A DNA stretch of 44,583 nucleotides. Origin: Chara braunii. Taxonomy: Eukaryota > Streptophyta > Charophyceae > Charales > Characeae. Where the stretch lies: NCBI GenBank assembly GCA_003427395.1, contig BFEA01000057.1:3825605-3870187 (forward strand), in the 5' to 3' direction. The position numbers were made by a program, and so were the translations under genes. This document shows positions 29,641 to 39,979 of the stretch, one piece after another (position 1 is the stretch's first letter; each line of letters opens with the position of its first letter). Under the pieces are notes generated by a model. The model worked only from the letters and a program-made list of their open reading frames with translations, did not search any database and was not told where the DNA came from.

Positions 29641-30011
29641 GTTATCAAATTTGTTCGATTTTTTTAACGGGAACCTCGTCCACGACACCGACGGCTACAT
29701 GACGGCACAAAGGAGGGTTCAACGAACGGACGCATGAACCAGGTTATGGAAACCGAATAGGCCATCGACTTGCATTTCCACCTAGAAGACCTGGAGTTGG
29801 CCCCAAAGAGCTCTTCGAATAGTTCGCCATTCCAACAGTCCAGTGTTGCGTTCCCCAGAAAACGAAGTTTCACTTTTCGTGAGAGCTTTGGGGGTTGCAT
29901 CCATTTGCCTGGGGGTTTGGCGACACCGTCCGCAGGCAAAGAGCCATCTGCCTCCCGAAACGAGTTTCATGTTTCTAACGAGGTGCACCCCGCAACTTCA
30001 GGGGACGACTA
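29641..30011. other. Short spacer, no feature recognised
   Basis: This lies between the complex repeat and the transposase-like pseudogene. Several overlapping short frames; none is convincing. It may contain the 5' region of the pseudogene. Confidence 0.4.
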
Positions 30012-32505
30012 TTGCGTGCCAATGGCTGCTTCTTTCACGATGACGAGGGAGAGAAGTTGGTGGCCATTGATTACTCGTATGGACAACAATCCTCTTCCAG
30101 TGTGTCGTTACGGCAAGCTGGGTACAATGGTATGAAGTTGGTTGCCACATATTCTTCGGAGGAACTATCCATGACACAGGTGAGTTCAACACAAGTGCAA
30201 TCTCATGATGCAATTCCTATTCGGAGCTTGTCTGGGTCAGAAGCGTCTGGCAGGAGCGGTGCTGAAAAAATGGCAATACTACAAATTTTGCCTGCACCAA
30301 TGCCAGGGGAAAAAATATCGTATAGCATGGCTAATAGGAATGTTAGGAGGAAAGAACAGTACAAAAGAGCGAAAGACATACTGTCCGAAAAAAAATTGTT
30401 GATGGTGCGTGGCATGGCATGTTGCAAGGTTCGCTATGGTTACAACGTGTCGCCGAAGGAAATCCGAAAGGTTAGACAAGGACTGCACAGTAAGAGTCTG
30501 GAAGAGCGAGCGGAGTGGTGGATGAAAAGTCTTAAAGATTTCATGCTAAATGAGGGTGGACAAAAACATGTCTGTCCTGTAGAGTTGGAACGTTCGATAT
30601 GCGTCAAGGCGTATTGCAATATTCTCGGTGTCTCTCATAATACATTTTATAGCTACAAGAAGTGCTTCGACAATGCTTTGTGCGTTGCGAACATGGGCCG
30701 ACGGGTAGACACCAGCCTATAGAAAAGACGGTCGTCATGCTTGCCAGCATGAAAAAATTCATCGAGTGTCATGCAGATAGCATGCCGAATGAGGTGGCTC
30801 ACGAGGTGGGGCTTACAAACCGGAACTTCGACTGCCAACTGCTTTTACGAAGAGATCAATTTATGAGTCCATGAAATCAGACTTTGTGGCCGTTGGCCTT
30901 GAGGTCGTGTCCAAGTCCAACTTTTATAAAATGTAGTGGAAACACTTTTATCATGTTTCGCTCGCACACTCTAACACGTTCAAGAACTGTGCCGTTTGTC
31001 ATGAACTGAAAGAACATATACAATACGTTGTTCTTCCTTGAGATCGAGAACTAGCTCAGGAGGAGATGAAAGCTCACCAAAGGCGACAAGTTGAACACAG
31101 ATTGGACTATAGTCGAGTGAAGATTGATTCGATGGTCCGACCGAATGAGCATTTGCGTTTAATCATTGATGGCATGGATCAGAAGAAGACGACTATCCCC
31201 CATATTGGTCAGGGGAACAACTCGAAAACACTTAGGCATGAGATGATGATGAAGACGAATCTGACAGGTGTCATTGCACATGGTAGAGACCCTAGTATTT
31301 ATGTCTACACCTGGTTTCCGTACTTTAAACGCGATTCGAACACAATCGTTGCTTGTCTTATGAGAACCCTCGTCGAAATTCAAGCGAGCGAAAAATCAAT
31401 ACCACATTTTTTGCGAATTCAAGCAGATAATTGTTCGCGATAAAACAAGAACAGGTACATATGTATGCTAGTTGCACTCTTTGTTAAGTTCAAAGTTTTC
31501 CAAGAGGTGAAAATAGGTTTCATGCTGGTGGGACACACCCATACGGATGTTGACGCTACTTTCAGCGTTTTCTCGAAGAATTTGAAAGACGTAGACGCTT
31601 ACACCATGAACGAGTTCTACAAGTTAATAGAGCAATCTTACAAAAAGCTTCCCAAATGTATTTTCCTCGATACACTGGCAAATTGGATAAGTATAGATCC
31701 ATGCGTTGCGTCAGACATTACTGGTATTTCGAACTCGCACTTGCTTAAGTTTTTGATGGTTGGAGATAATTCGGACATGTTGTACAATGAGTTTTGCGAT
31801 GATGACAACTGATTGCCCGAGGAAGGTCCGATCTATTGGTTCAATCAAAACACCGATGAGAGCGATGCAGGTCCTTCGTGTCCATTTGACCCGCCTCTTG
31901 TGCAACCCGTTCCTCGAAATGACTACTATAATGACAAAAATTGTGTTATCCGATTTCGGAAGCTGCTGGAGAGAAGGCGGTCAACGTGGTGCACTTACAA
32001 CGAACATGAGGTGAGTAGGAGAGATAGAGTTTGTGTTACTGGGAGGAGGTTATCAAACATGGCGACAAAATCATCATGAACAGGTTATCCTCGCAACCTC
32101 TTGAAAGTTTTTGACCAAGACCACGGCTGCTCGAAAGCGATCAACAACCTTCCCCTAGTAGTGCCAACATCGACGAGAAGGAACCCCTATTTGTTGGACG
32201 CAGAAAAAATCGTCCGAAGACGAGTTTCGACCCCCTCATGCATGTTGACGTAGGCACTTTTCTTATCCTTCGCCGCTCCGACGACGATTTGTCTAGCGGT
32301 GTGCCTATCTAGGTGGGCAAAACACTTTCTCGAGTGGTTGGTGAAAAACAATTCGCAGAATTATAATCAACTGTTGGTGGAATACTGGGTGCCGAATGGA
32401 AGAGCAAATTCGTTCCAAAAACTGTATGATAACGCATGGGAGAAAAGATGGAAGATGACTGACCAAACACAATGGCAGCATGCCGACTTGGTCGCTTTTG
32501 GTTAA
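30012..32505 (+). pseudogene. DUF7869-like (transposase-type) pseudogene
   Basis: Recognisable blocks run in order: YKRAKDILSEKKLLMVRGMAC, VSPKEIRKVRQGLHSKSLEERAEWW, ILGVSHNTFYSYKK, KNCAVCHELKEH (possible zinc pair), LRLIIDGMDQKKTTIPHI, FLRIQADNCSR*NKNRY, FKEV-type FQEVKIGFMLVGHTHTDVD and ATFSVFSKNL, FDPLMHVDVGTFLILRRSDD and WQHADLVAFG. The QADN..NKN and GHTHxDVDxxF motifs are those of the DUF7869 family, which has an RNase H-like look; that assignment is from memory. Frame shifts lie near 30715 and 30835; stops at about 30934, 31042, 31441 (where relatives have Glu), 31810, 32079 and 32312 (likely Trp). No terminal repeats were identified. Confidence 0.65.
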
Positions 32506-32935
32506 GACAGACTGGCCAAAGGGACAAAAATGTTCACGACTGGACTTGTCATTCCTTCCAATGTTTGATTGAATGATGAAGTTGCACTTCGAGATCTGAG
32601 TCCATCTGCTAAAGGGAGTGTCAATGCAGGGGACAAAAGCAACGAGTACACGTCATAGGTCTTGTAAGTCCGCTCAATAGGTGAGCGAGTAAGATTTCTG
32701 AAAATGATTGTTCGTACGGGGTTAATTGTGGTAGGACATCATAGCGGAGTTTGTGCATTATAGAAAGACGGAGCCTGGAAGAGAGCATATTCTTTTTAAA
32801 CTTAGTGAATTATGATGATTCTGCGGTACGACAACGTGGCGGAATTTGTCCATGATCTAGGGATGATTTTTGTAAGATGGTTGGGTGATGGTTAAGGAAT
32901 TTTGAAAGTTTATTTCATCGTGGAGACGATTGTTC
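32506..32935. other. Decayed spacer between pseudogene and LTR D
   Basis: No gene or clear repeat seen. It may hold the 3' end of the DUF7869-like element. Confidence 0.4.
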
Positions 32936-33298
32936 TGTGAAGCGGGCCTCCATCCGCCCTGGCCTACAACCAGGGTCTATTTGGCTATTTGCCAGTTCGA
33001 CCTGTGGGACCAGGTCGTGGCCTGACCCCATAGGCTGTGTGCTGTTCCAGTCCAGTCCAGTCCTGGCCAGTACCACTGTCGGTACCAGGCCAGTCCAGTC
33101 CAGTCCAGTCAGTCCGTTGGGGGTATACCCCAGTTGTTGTCTGTTTTTTCAAATCATTCTTCATTCTGCACTTTTTGAGTACGTGCGTGTTGAGTCCGTG
33201 TCGGAGTTGCGTTGTCCCTTCCAGCTCCATCTCCATCTCCTCCCCCTCAACCCTTCGTCTTAATCCTGACAGACTGCCATCCCGGCGGGTCCGTCACA
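32936..33298 (+). mobile_element. 5' LTR of element D
   Basis: 363 bp with 5-bp inverted termini TGTGA (32936-32940) and TCACA (33294-33298), followed by one base and a primer site. It contains two (CCAGT)n tracts near 33048-33110. No 3' partner was found, since the element is truncated downstream, so the left boundary rests on the termini alone. Confidence 0.6.
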
Positions 33299-33299
33299 C

Positions 33300-33314
33300 T
33301 GGTATCAGAGTGGG
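33300..33314 (+). promoter_or_regulatory. Primer binding site, element D
   Basis: TGGTATCAGAGTGGG: the first 11 bases complement the initiator-Met tRNA 3' end. It is one base after the LTR. Confidence 0.8.
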
Positions 33315-33667
33315 AACGTTCCCCGCTCCCACCCACCCCGGGCCCCAGTGTTGAAACCCGACAGTGGGTTTTTAAGGTGTTTTTCGAGCGTTGTCATGGA
33401 AAAACAGCGGGTTTTTTAGGTGTTTTTCGGGTGTTGTCGTGGAAAAACAGCGGGCGAAAAGGTGCAGCGGCGACGGAGTAAGCGCTGACACGTGGCAGAA
33501 AAGAGAGAGAGAGGATGACAAGTGCGCGCAAGCGCCAAGGCCAAGGCTGCCGCACACGCCACGTGCCCACGCTGCCGCACACGCCACGTGCCCACGCTGC
33601 CGCGCTCCCGGATTATCTTTATCAAGATCCGGGATGCATGCTGCTGCCAAGGTTTGAACCTGGGTAG

Positions 33668-33736
33668 GGGGCTGCGCCACATACATATATCCTGATGAGT
33701 CGGTGAAACTCCGACGAAACAGTTTGTCACAGCCCC
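33668..33736 (+). ncRNA. Hammerhead ribozyme motif with complete core
   Basis: The order is type I. Stem I 5' strand GGGGCTG (33668-33674); CTGATGA box (33692-33698); stem II GTCGG/CCGAC (33699-33703, 33711-33715) with loop TGAAACT; GAAA (33716-33719); short stem III ACA/TGT with a 3-nt loop; cleavage triplet GTC (33726-33728); stem I 3' strand CAGCCCC (33730-33736). All conserved core bases are present and stem I has 7 perfect pairs. Odd: 17 unpaired nt (33675-33691, partly TA-rich) separate the stem I 5' strand from the core, against one nt on the other side, which may impair folding. Predicted cleavage is after 33728. Confidence 0.7.
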
Positions 33737-33793
33737 TCGTTTGTTGTCCTCTTCTCCCTCTCTGCCTACGGTTTACTGGGCAGTTCTATTTGA

Positions 33794-33829
<36 letters not shown>

Positions 33830-33873
33830 GATGAGTCGGTGAAACTCCGACGAAACAGTTTGTCACAGCCCCT
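33830..33873 (+). ncRNA. Second hammerhead copy, core damaged
   Basis: Stem II, GAAA, stem III, GTC (ends 33864) and the stem I 3' strand are identical to the copy 136 nt upstream, but the CTGATGA box reads ACGATGA, losing the invariant C and U, next to a TA microsatellite (33796-33828). The two cleavage positions would define a 136-nt unit if both were once active. Confidence 0.65.
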
Positions 33874-33876
33874 CGT

Positions 33877-34320
33877 GGGGGTAACGAAGTGTTGTCGAAT
33901 TTTTTGGCACCCTCAAATTTGATTAGAAGTTGGTCATTCTTGCTTTCGGCACACATTTTGACCTCGTGGGGGTAACGAAGTGTTGTCGAATTTTTCTGTT
34001 TTTTATTTTCTTTTACTTTTTCAGCATATTTTTACCACTTGGGGGTAACGAGGTGCTGGCAAAATTTTCTCACTGGCAAAATTTTCTCATTTTACTCCTT
34101 TCTTCTTGACGGCACACTTCGACCCCATGGGGGTAACGAAATGCTGCCGAAATTTTTCAAAAATCCAACACTCAGTTTCTCTTCACCCCCTCATCTACTT
34201 ATTTATCTTTCTGAAAATTATCATTTGCGGCATAGTGTGCTTCTCTTAGTCTCTACTTCCTGTTTGCACCTTTGTGACCCCGTTGGGGTAGGAAAATGCC
34301 GCCAAAAATTCCAAAAAATT
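33877..34320 (+). repeat. Five iterated GGGGGTAACGAARTGCTGYCGAAATTTT units
   Basis: The units start near 33877, 33967, 34041, 34128 and 34283, about 75-155 bp apart. Cores are GTGGGGGTAACGAAGTGTTG in the first two, more diverged in the last (TTGGGGTAGGAAAATGCCGC). Each is followed by an A/T-rich segment. The first unit begins directly after the second hammerhead copy. They lie upstream of gag in the leader of D. Confidence 0.7.
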
Positions 34321-34517
34321 AAGTATTATTTTTCTTCTTACCTTTTGCTTATTTCTTTCTTTCTTTATTTTTATTATTATTATTATTATTTTTTATCTTG
34401 AAATTTCACTGTTTATTTTATTTTCTCTCCCCCTCCCCTCCATTGTTACTATCTTCTTTTCTTGATTAGGTCGCCACTGCCCTACCCTAACCACCGAAAC
34501 ACCGGTTAGTGTTCTCT

Positions 34518-34547
34518 TAGGGTTTTTCTAGGGTTTAGGGTTCTCCT
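34518..34547 (+). repeat. Short TTTAGGG-like cluster
   Basis: TTAGGGTTTTTCTAGGGTTTAGGG matches the plant telomere/telobox unit two to three times. It is too short to be a telomere; it sits in the leader of D about 230 bp before gag. Confidence 0.5.
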
Positions 34548-34773
34548 AACCCCCCTACTCTCCCGCCTCCTCCCGTCGAGCACTCTGGACTTGAACGGCT
34601 TTTCTCCCTTCGAGCGGATTCTTCCCACCATCTCACGCGCGACCCGCTGGTCACGGAGTGAGCCGACTCACGATTACCCACTCCACTCCCGCGATCCCCT
34701 CCCTCTCACCGGTGGTCCCCTATCCCCACGCCATAACCCATCTCCTTCCCCACCTTTTTCTCCACCTCCCGCC

Positions 34774-37132
34774 ATGTCTACCCCCATGCGACACTACCCA
34801 CAGACGGAACTATAGCCGAGGAGATCATCGCGGCGCCTTCCGTCTCTCAGGTGCCCACCCACCCGACGGTCCAGCACTATGTGGACCCCACGGACCTTCG
34901 CGTTGTTCTTGCGTCTCTCCTTGCACCTCTGCATGCTCGACTCCATGCGTTTGCACCCTGGGGAGGCAAGTCAATGCGCTCGCCCTTGAAGTTCACCACC
35001 TCAAGGGTTCTCCTCATCGCTCTCCCCGCCACTCTCAAACCCCATCCCCTACCAGCTCAGAGTCCGGCTCTCCACGACTCCAGGGACGGAGACGTGGTGG
35101 TCCGTCCTCCTCCGCGGGTCAGGCCCAACACTCCCCTACCGCAGTGGTGAGTGTTGTTGTCGCTCAGACCATACCGTCTGTTGCGGCACATCCATTGGCC
35201 CCCACCGCCCCTGCCGCTTCGGCCACCGCCGCATATGCTGTCGCCCAAATATTGATATCTGGCCAGACAGTTTCATCTACCCACCCCGGTGTTGCTTCCC
35301 AGCTTCATGCACCGGTCGCGACACTACGGCCCAGAGTTCCCCCTCCTCCCACTAGGGTACTCTCTCCGCCTCCTCCAGCTCCGACCCCGCGCACCCAACG
35401 AGTGGCTACCCTACAGGCCACAGTGGCACAACTCCAGGCGGAGATTCTCTCCCTGAGACAGCCTCACCCATCACAGACTGCTCACCCTTCTTCTTCCTAT
35501 ACTGCCCCTCCCACCTCTGTCTTGCCGGCTCGTTTCCCTCGACCGTTTCCCCCCCTTCTACCCTCCTACCTCGCTACTCCGTCACAGTTGGCTGCGACCG
35601 TTGCCTCCACGTCTGTTGGACCTTCCACCAGCAGCCCCGACTCTCAGCCTGCCACCACTTCTACCTCTGCACCGGGCTCGACATTTACCGCTGCAGTTCA
35701 GGCCCATCAACCCCTCTCCCCTTGCCGTCAGCATAGCGGTCCCACCCTTGTGCATTTGTCGGACATACCCGACTTCAATGGTGCAATGCGTGTGTCGCAC
35801 TGATTGCAGGCTGCCACACATGAGCTGACACTGACTAACACTAGTCAGCCGTTGTGGTGCTCCATGCTCGCAACTAAATTGCGAGGCAGCGCGTTCTCCG
35901 CATGGGAGAACTACTATACCCATCGTACTCGCTCAGGGGAGACTCCCACTCTCGCAGATTTCACCGTGTTCCTCCATGACCGCTACGGCACTCTCCACGA
36001 TGCAACTGACGCCTTAGATCGGGTCACTCAGACGCAGTGGCGCGGGTCCTGCGCACCAACCGATCTTGAGCGTCATATCAAAGTGTTTAAGGACGCTCAC
36101 CTCATTTGCGATGAGGTACTTCTACCTGAGGTCCTTTTGACCAAGAGGTTCGTAGTCAGTCTTCGACTGAATACCACATCGAGCTCTGGCAACAGAGCTT
36201 CGCCTCCTCAGCGCAGGCCTACGAGGCTGCTCGACGGTACCAGAAGATCCAGAGTCGCTTCTCCGACGCCCCATCTTCTTCGCGATCCACCACCGCCACC
36301 ACCAAGTCACGTGCACCACCCTCGGTCGATCCTCCTTCGCTGGCTGCTTTCACTGACCAGCTCGACCTGGAGCGCCATTTTCTCGACGCTACAGTTCTCT
36401 AGAGTTCGGCGAGGATGCCTCAGTCGAGCTTGACCCTACCCTTGGGGACACCCCCGAGGACATGGAGTTCCGAGACGTCATCCAGTATCACTTGGATGAC
36501 GACACTGTCTCGGTGGCCGAGCGCCTGCAGATGGCCATGTTCGCCATGGGTCGTGCGAGCAATCGGGTTGCACAGGCTGGCGCCCGCACGATCACGGTTC
36601 CTCAGATAGACCTCCCGCAGGGTTTTGTTCCACCTCACGGAGCTCTATCTCCGGAGGAGCGCGCCACCCTCGAGGCTCGTCGCAACTGCCTTTGTTGTCG
36701 CCAGGATGGACACACCTCCTCACGGTGTCCACACCATGTCGCCCTCGATCGACACTACGCTGACATTTCTCATCAGTGTCGATCTCAGTCCCCCTCCGGC
36801 CCCGCCCGGCCAGCCCCACCCAGTTAGCCACGGTGCAGTGTACCGCTGAGGCCTCGCTCGTAGTCGGCTTCCCGACCACCGAGTCACGATTTGCCCCTTT
36901 GGCTACCCATCCAGAGGATCCTCAGGACACGACAGACGCAGTTCCCTCTGCCCCACCGTCTGTCGAGGTACCATCTGCCCCAGAGCAAACCGCCGCATCT
37001 AGTCCTTCCCCTCCGAGACTTTCGACACGTCGCGCCATTCTCACAACTAGTTGTAGTGGCCAGTTGGCGACTCGCGATGACGTTCTGTCATCTCTACTGG
37101 ATTTGAACATCCTTGAGGCTTGCCAAGAGTGA
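34774..37132 (+). pseudogene. gag: Gag polyprotein, element D
   Basis: I place the start at ATG 34774 (GCCATGTC). After a frameshift the next frame reads VPTHPTVQHYVDPTDLRVVLASLLAPLHARLH, then shifts again near 34975 into a long Pro/Ser/Thr-rich stretch with a short heptad segment (RVATLQATVAQLQAEILSLR). The capsid-like part (SDIPDFNG ... LWCSMLATKLRGSAFSAWENYY ... FLHDRYGTLHDATDALDRV) is split by TGA at 35801. A frameshift near 36165 precedes the helical segment and the zinc knuckle CLCCRQDGHTSSRC (about 36680-36730). A Pro/Ala-rich linker follows to 37132. Confidence 0.75.
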
Positions 37133-37216
37133 CTCACCAGACACGTAAACGTCCTGCGTCGTCTTCTCGCTCTACTCTCTGGCCCCGATCGCACCCTCCT
37201 CATCATCCCTATTCGC

Positions 37217-37660
37217 TTGGGGACATCTACGAGGGTGTACCGCGCTTTATGGGACTCTAGCTCGCAGGGAGACTTCATTCACCTTCGCGTGGTTGAGGAA
37301 ACTCGCCTAACTACCTTCGGGTCTCGCTCTCCTATCTCCGTTACCCTCGGAGATAACAAGACGCAGCGCTTCTTTGATCAGATGGTTCCCGACCGCCACT
37401 TCTCCCTCACCCTCCAGCCATCGGATAGTACCTAGGCGCCTCGGCGCTACCATTCCTCCGCATACTTCGACGTGTTGAAGACAGGGTACGACTTTATCCT
37501 TGGCACTCCCTGGTCGCGCCGGTTCTATGGCACAGAGGCCGAATGGGCGACTGAGATACTCGTTCCCAAAACGAAGTGTGGTCAAACCCATCGAGTCCCC
37601 TTCATTGGAACCACGGCGACACCCCTCCAGACCTACCTCCGAGCACCCTCGTCCCTCTAG
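37217..37660 (+). pseudogene. pol: Degenerate aspartic protease, element D
   Basis: The region reads YRALWDSSSQGDFIHLRVVEE, aligning DSSSQ to the canonical DSGAT: the Asp remains but the Gly is Ser. Later YDFILGTPWSRRF matches the retropepsin ILG block. The intervening length is normal. One TAG (37433) interrupts the same frame. Whether the Ser replacement is a lineage feature or decay cannot be told from one copy. Confidence 0.65.
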
Positions 37661-37727
37661 GTCCCACCCAGACATCGCCTTCACTTCTCCTCGTTAGTTT
37701 GCTCACTTCATACGACAAGAGGACGTC

Positions 37728-39960
37728 ATGTTCTACTCGGTGAACGTCATGGATCTTCTTCGCTACGATCCACTCTGTCCCAAGGTTGAGCTCATCTCAC
37801 TGGAGCCCGATTCCCATGACCCTTCCTCCATCTTTGCGGCTCCCATCTCCACATTCAATCATCAACCTGCGGATAACCCTTCGACATCCCAGATCCCTAT
37901 GTCGTTCATTACCAAGTCCACCCACACGTCTCGTGCTGACATAGACGTTGAGGAACTTATGCGGGTCATGACCGACTTAGAGCCCGTCGTTAGCGATTTG
38001 ATTCGAGAGTACCGTGATGTTTTCCCCCTGTACTTCTCATACAGCGGGATCCCTCCCATGCACGGTGTTGAACATTCTGTCCAACTCGTGTCTGACTATC
38101 AAGTCCACCATCAGACACCCTACCGACTCTCGATTCCAGAGGCGACGAAACTCAAGCGTCAACTTGAGGAGCTCCTTCGACTACGTTTTATTAAACCCAG
38201 TAACTCCCCTTGGGGTGCACCCGTCGTCTTTGCTCACAAAGTGGACGGAACTGTCCACCTCTACATTGACTACCGCGGTCTTAACCGTTACACGGTTAAG
38301 AACAGTTATCTCATGCCTCGCGCGGATGAGTTGTTTGACCGTCTGGTAGGCAACCGTTCTTCACGAAGATCGATCTTCGTAGCGGTTACCACCAGATCCG
38401 CGTAGCCACAAAGGACCAGTCGAAGACTGCCTTTCGGCCGCGCTTCAGCTACTACGAGTTCACGGTGATGCCATTCGGCCTCACCAATGCACCCGCCAGC
38501 TTCCAGATGGAGATGAACGACATCTTCAGGGACATCCTCGAAGAATACGTTCTCGTATACCTGGACGATATCTTAGTCTACAGTCATACCTTAGAAGACC
38601 ATCTCAAACACCTCCACGATGTCCTACAATGCTTACCCAAGCATGGCTTCTTTGCCAAGCTTAGGAAGTGTCGCTTTGCCCAGAGCAAAGTGGACTTCCT
38701 AGGACACCATATGTCTGACCAGGGTCTCCACATGGACGACGCGAAGATCACTGCTATTGCAGAGTGGCCCATCCCCACATCTGCCAAGCAGCTTCGCAAT
38801 TTCCTAGACCTCACTAGTTACTATAGTAATTTTATCCAGGGGTACACTAGGTATTCCTACGTCCTTACTTCCACTCTCCTCCGGAAGAACCCGCCGTGGT
38901 TTTGGACACCCCTGTGCGAGGACGCCTTTTGCGCCCTCAAGAAGGCGGTGACTTGTGTGCTGGTTCTTCGCCTCCACGATTTTGATCGCCCCTTCATCGT
39001 CACCACTGATGCGTCAGATTTTGCAGTAGGAGTTGTACTTTCTCAAATGTTTCTCTCTCCACCCGATTCACCTTATCCTCATATTCCTCCTTCCCCCCCC
39101 CTTCCTGCCGACACTGCTTCTCGACTGACGCCTACCCTCCCACCACTTCCGTCCACTGACAGTCCTCTCGTTACTTACTCCCCGACCATCGCGGAGGATG
39201 GGACTGTTGAGGCTCATGTTGGGGATTGCCCGATCGCTTTCTACTCCCGTCAGCTACTGCCTGCCGAGACAAACTACACTGTCGATGAACGTGAGGTTCT
39301 CGCAGTAGTTTATGTTACTCGGCATTGGCGTCATTACCTGCTCGGGGTGCCTTCACGGTGTGCACAGACAACTCAGTCGTCCAGGCTTTCCTCACGAAGC
39401 CCTAACTTTCCCCTCGACAGGCACGTTGGTGGCGTGACTTATCCGAGTTCAGTTTCACCACTCAGCCCATCAAGGGTAAAACGAATCGTGTCGCCGATGC
39501 CTTGTCCCGCCGTCTCGGTCACAATCAGGAACCCATCCATCTTGCTGCCATTTCCATCACCACTGTTGATCAATCGGTGATCGACGCATATCGCACTCAG
39601 TAGCACCACTGCCCCGATTATCGCGTCATCCACGCGACACTGCAGAGTGGCAAGACCGTTGCTTCATACTTCCTCGGGAGAACGGCCTCGTGTATTGGCA
39701 TGACAGATCTGGTCAGCTAGAACCACGTATCTGCGTTCCCTCCACTGGACAACTCTGCGTCTAGGCTGTAGCAGAGTTCCATGACCAGGCAGTTGCCGGT
39801 CATATGGGCTTCCATAAGACGTTGGCTCGTGTTTGTCGCCTATACATCTGGCCGAAGTCCAAGGACTTCGTCCGCCGGAGTTGGCGGAGAAGTTAGGGCC
39901 TCTGACATGTCAGTGGCTTCGTTGATCTGCGCCGTTGAATTTCGTAGACCGACAAGCAGC
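37728..39960 (+). pseudogene. pol: RT, RNase H and integrase start, element D
   Basis: RT: PYRLSIPEATKLKRQLEELLRLRFIKPS, APVVFAHKVDG, LYIDYRGLNRYT, MPRADELFDRL, then a frameshift near 38355. The next frame gives YYEFTVMPFGLTNAPASFQ, catalytic YLDDILVYS, VDFLGHHMSDQG, LDLTSYYSNFI. RNase H: FIVTTDASDFAVGVVLSQ, then an unusual insertion of about 65 residues rich in Pro, Ser and Thr (39055-39230), then CPIAFYSRQLLPAETNYTVDEREVLAVVYVTRHWRHYLLG. After another frameshift near 39350 come VADALSRR and the integrase zinc finger start (HDQAVAGHMGFHKTLARVCRLYIWPKSKDFVRR), where element homology ends. Confidence 0.88.
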
Positions 39961-39979
39961 AATTTACGGTACCTCTGAC

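Larger units (their letters stand above)
32936..39960 (+). mobile_element. Element D: 3'-truncated Ty3/gypsy retrotransposon
   Basis: The order is LTR, primer site, a 1.47-kb leader with hammerhead-type motifs and repeats, gag with zinc knuckle, protease, RT, RNase H and the start of integrase. Homology ends within the integrase zinc finger near 39920-39970. G+C and codon use (C-ending codons) are higher than in A and E, and the RT differs clearly, so it is a different gypsy lineage. All frames are broken. Confidence 0.8.

Noticed and set aside
33640-33680. Possible tRNA-derived SINE (GGTTCAAACC and TGGCGCAG on the minus strand)
   Set aside because: The two boxes are only about 15 bp apart, too close for a pol III promoter, and no SINE body or tail is visible.
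34658-35803. The 381-codon frame as an independent Pro-rich host protein
   Set aside because: It begins at GTG without an ATG, and capsid and zinc-knuckle segments follow in register or after frameshifts; it is the middle of gag D.
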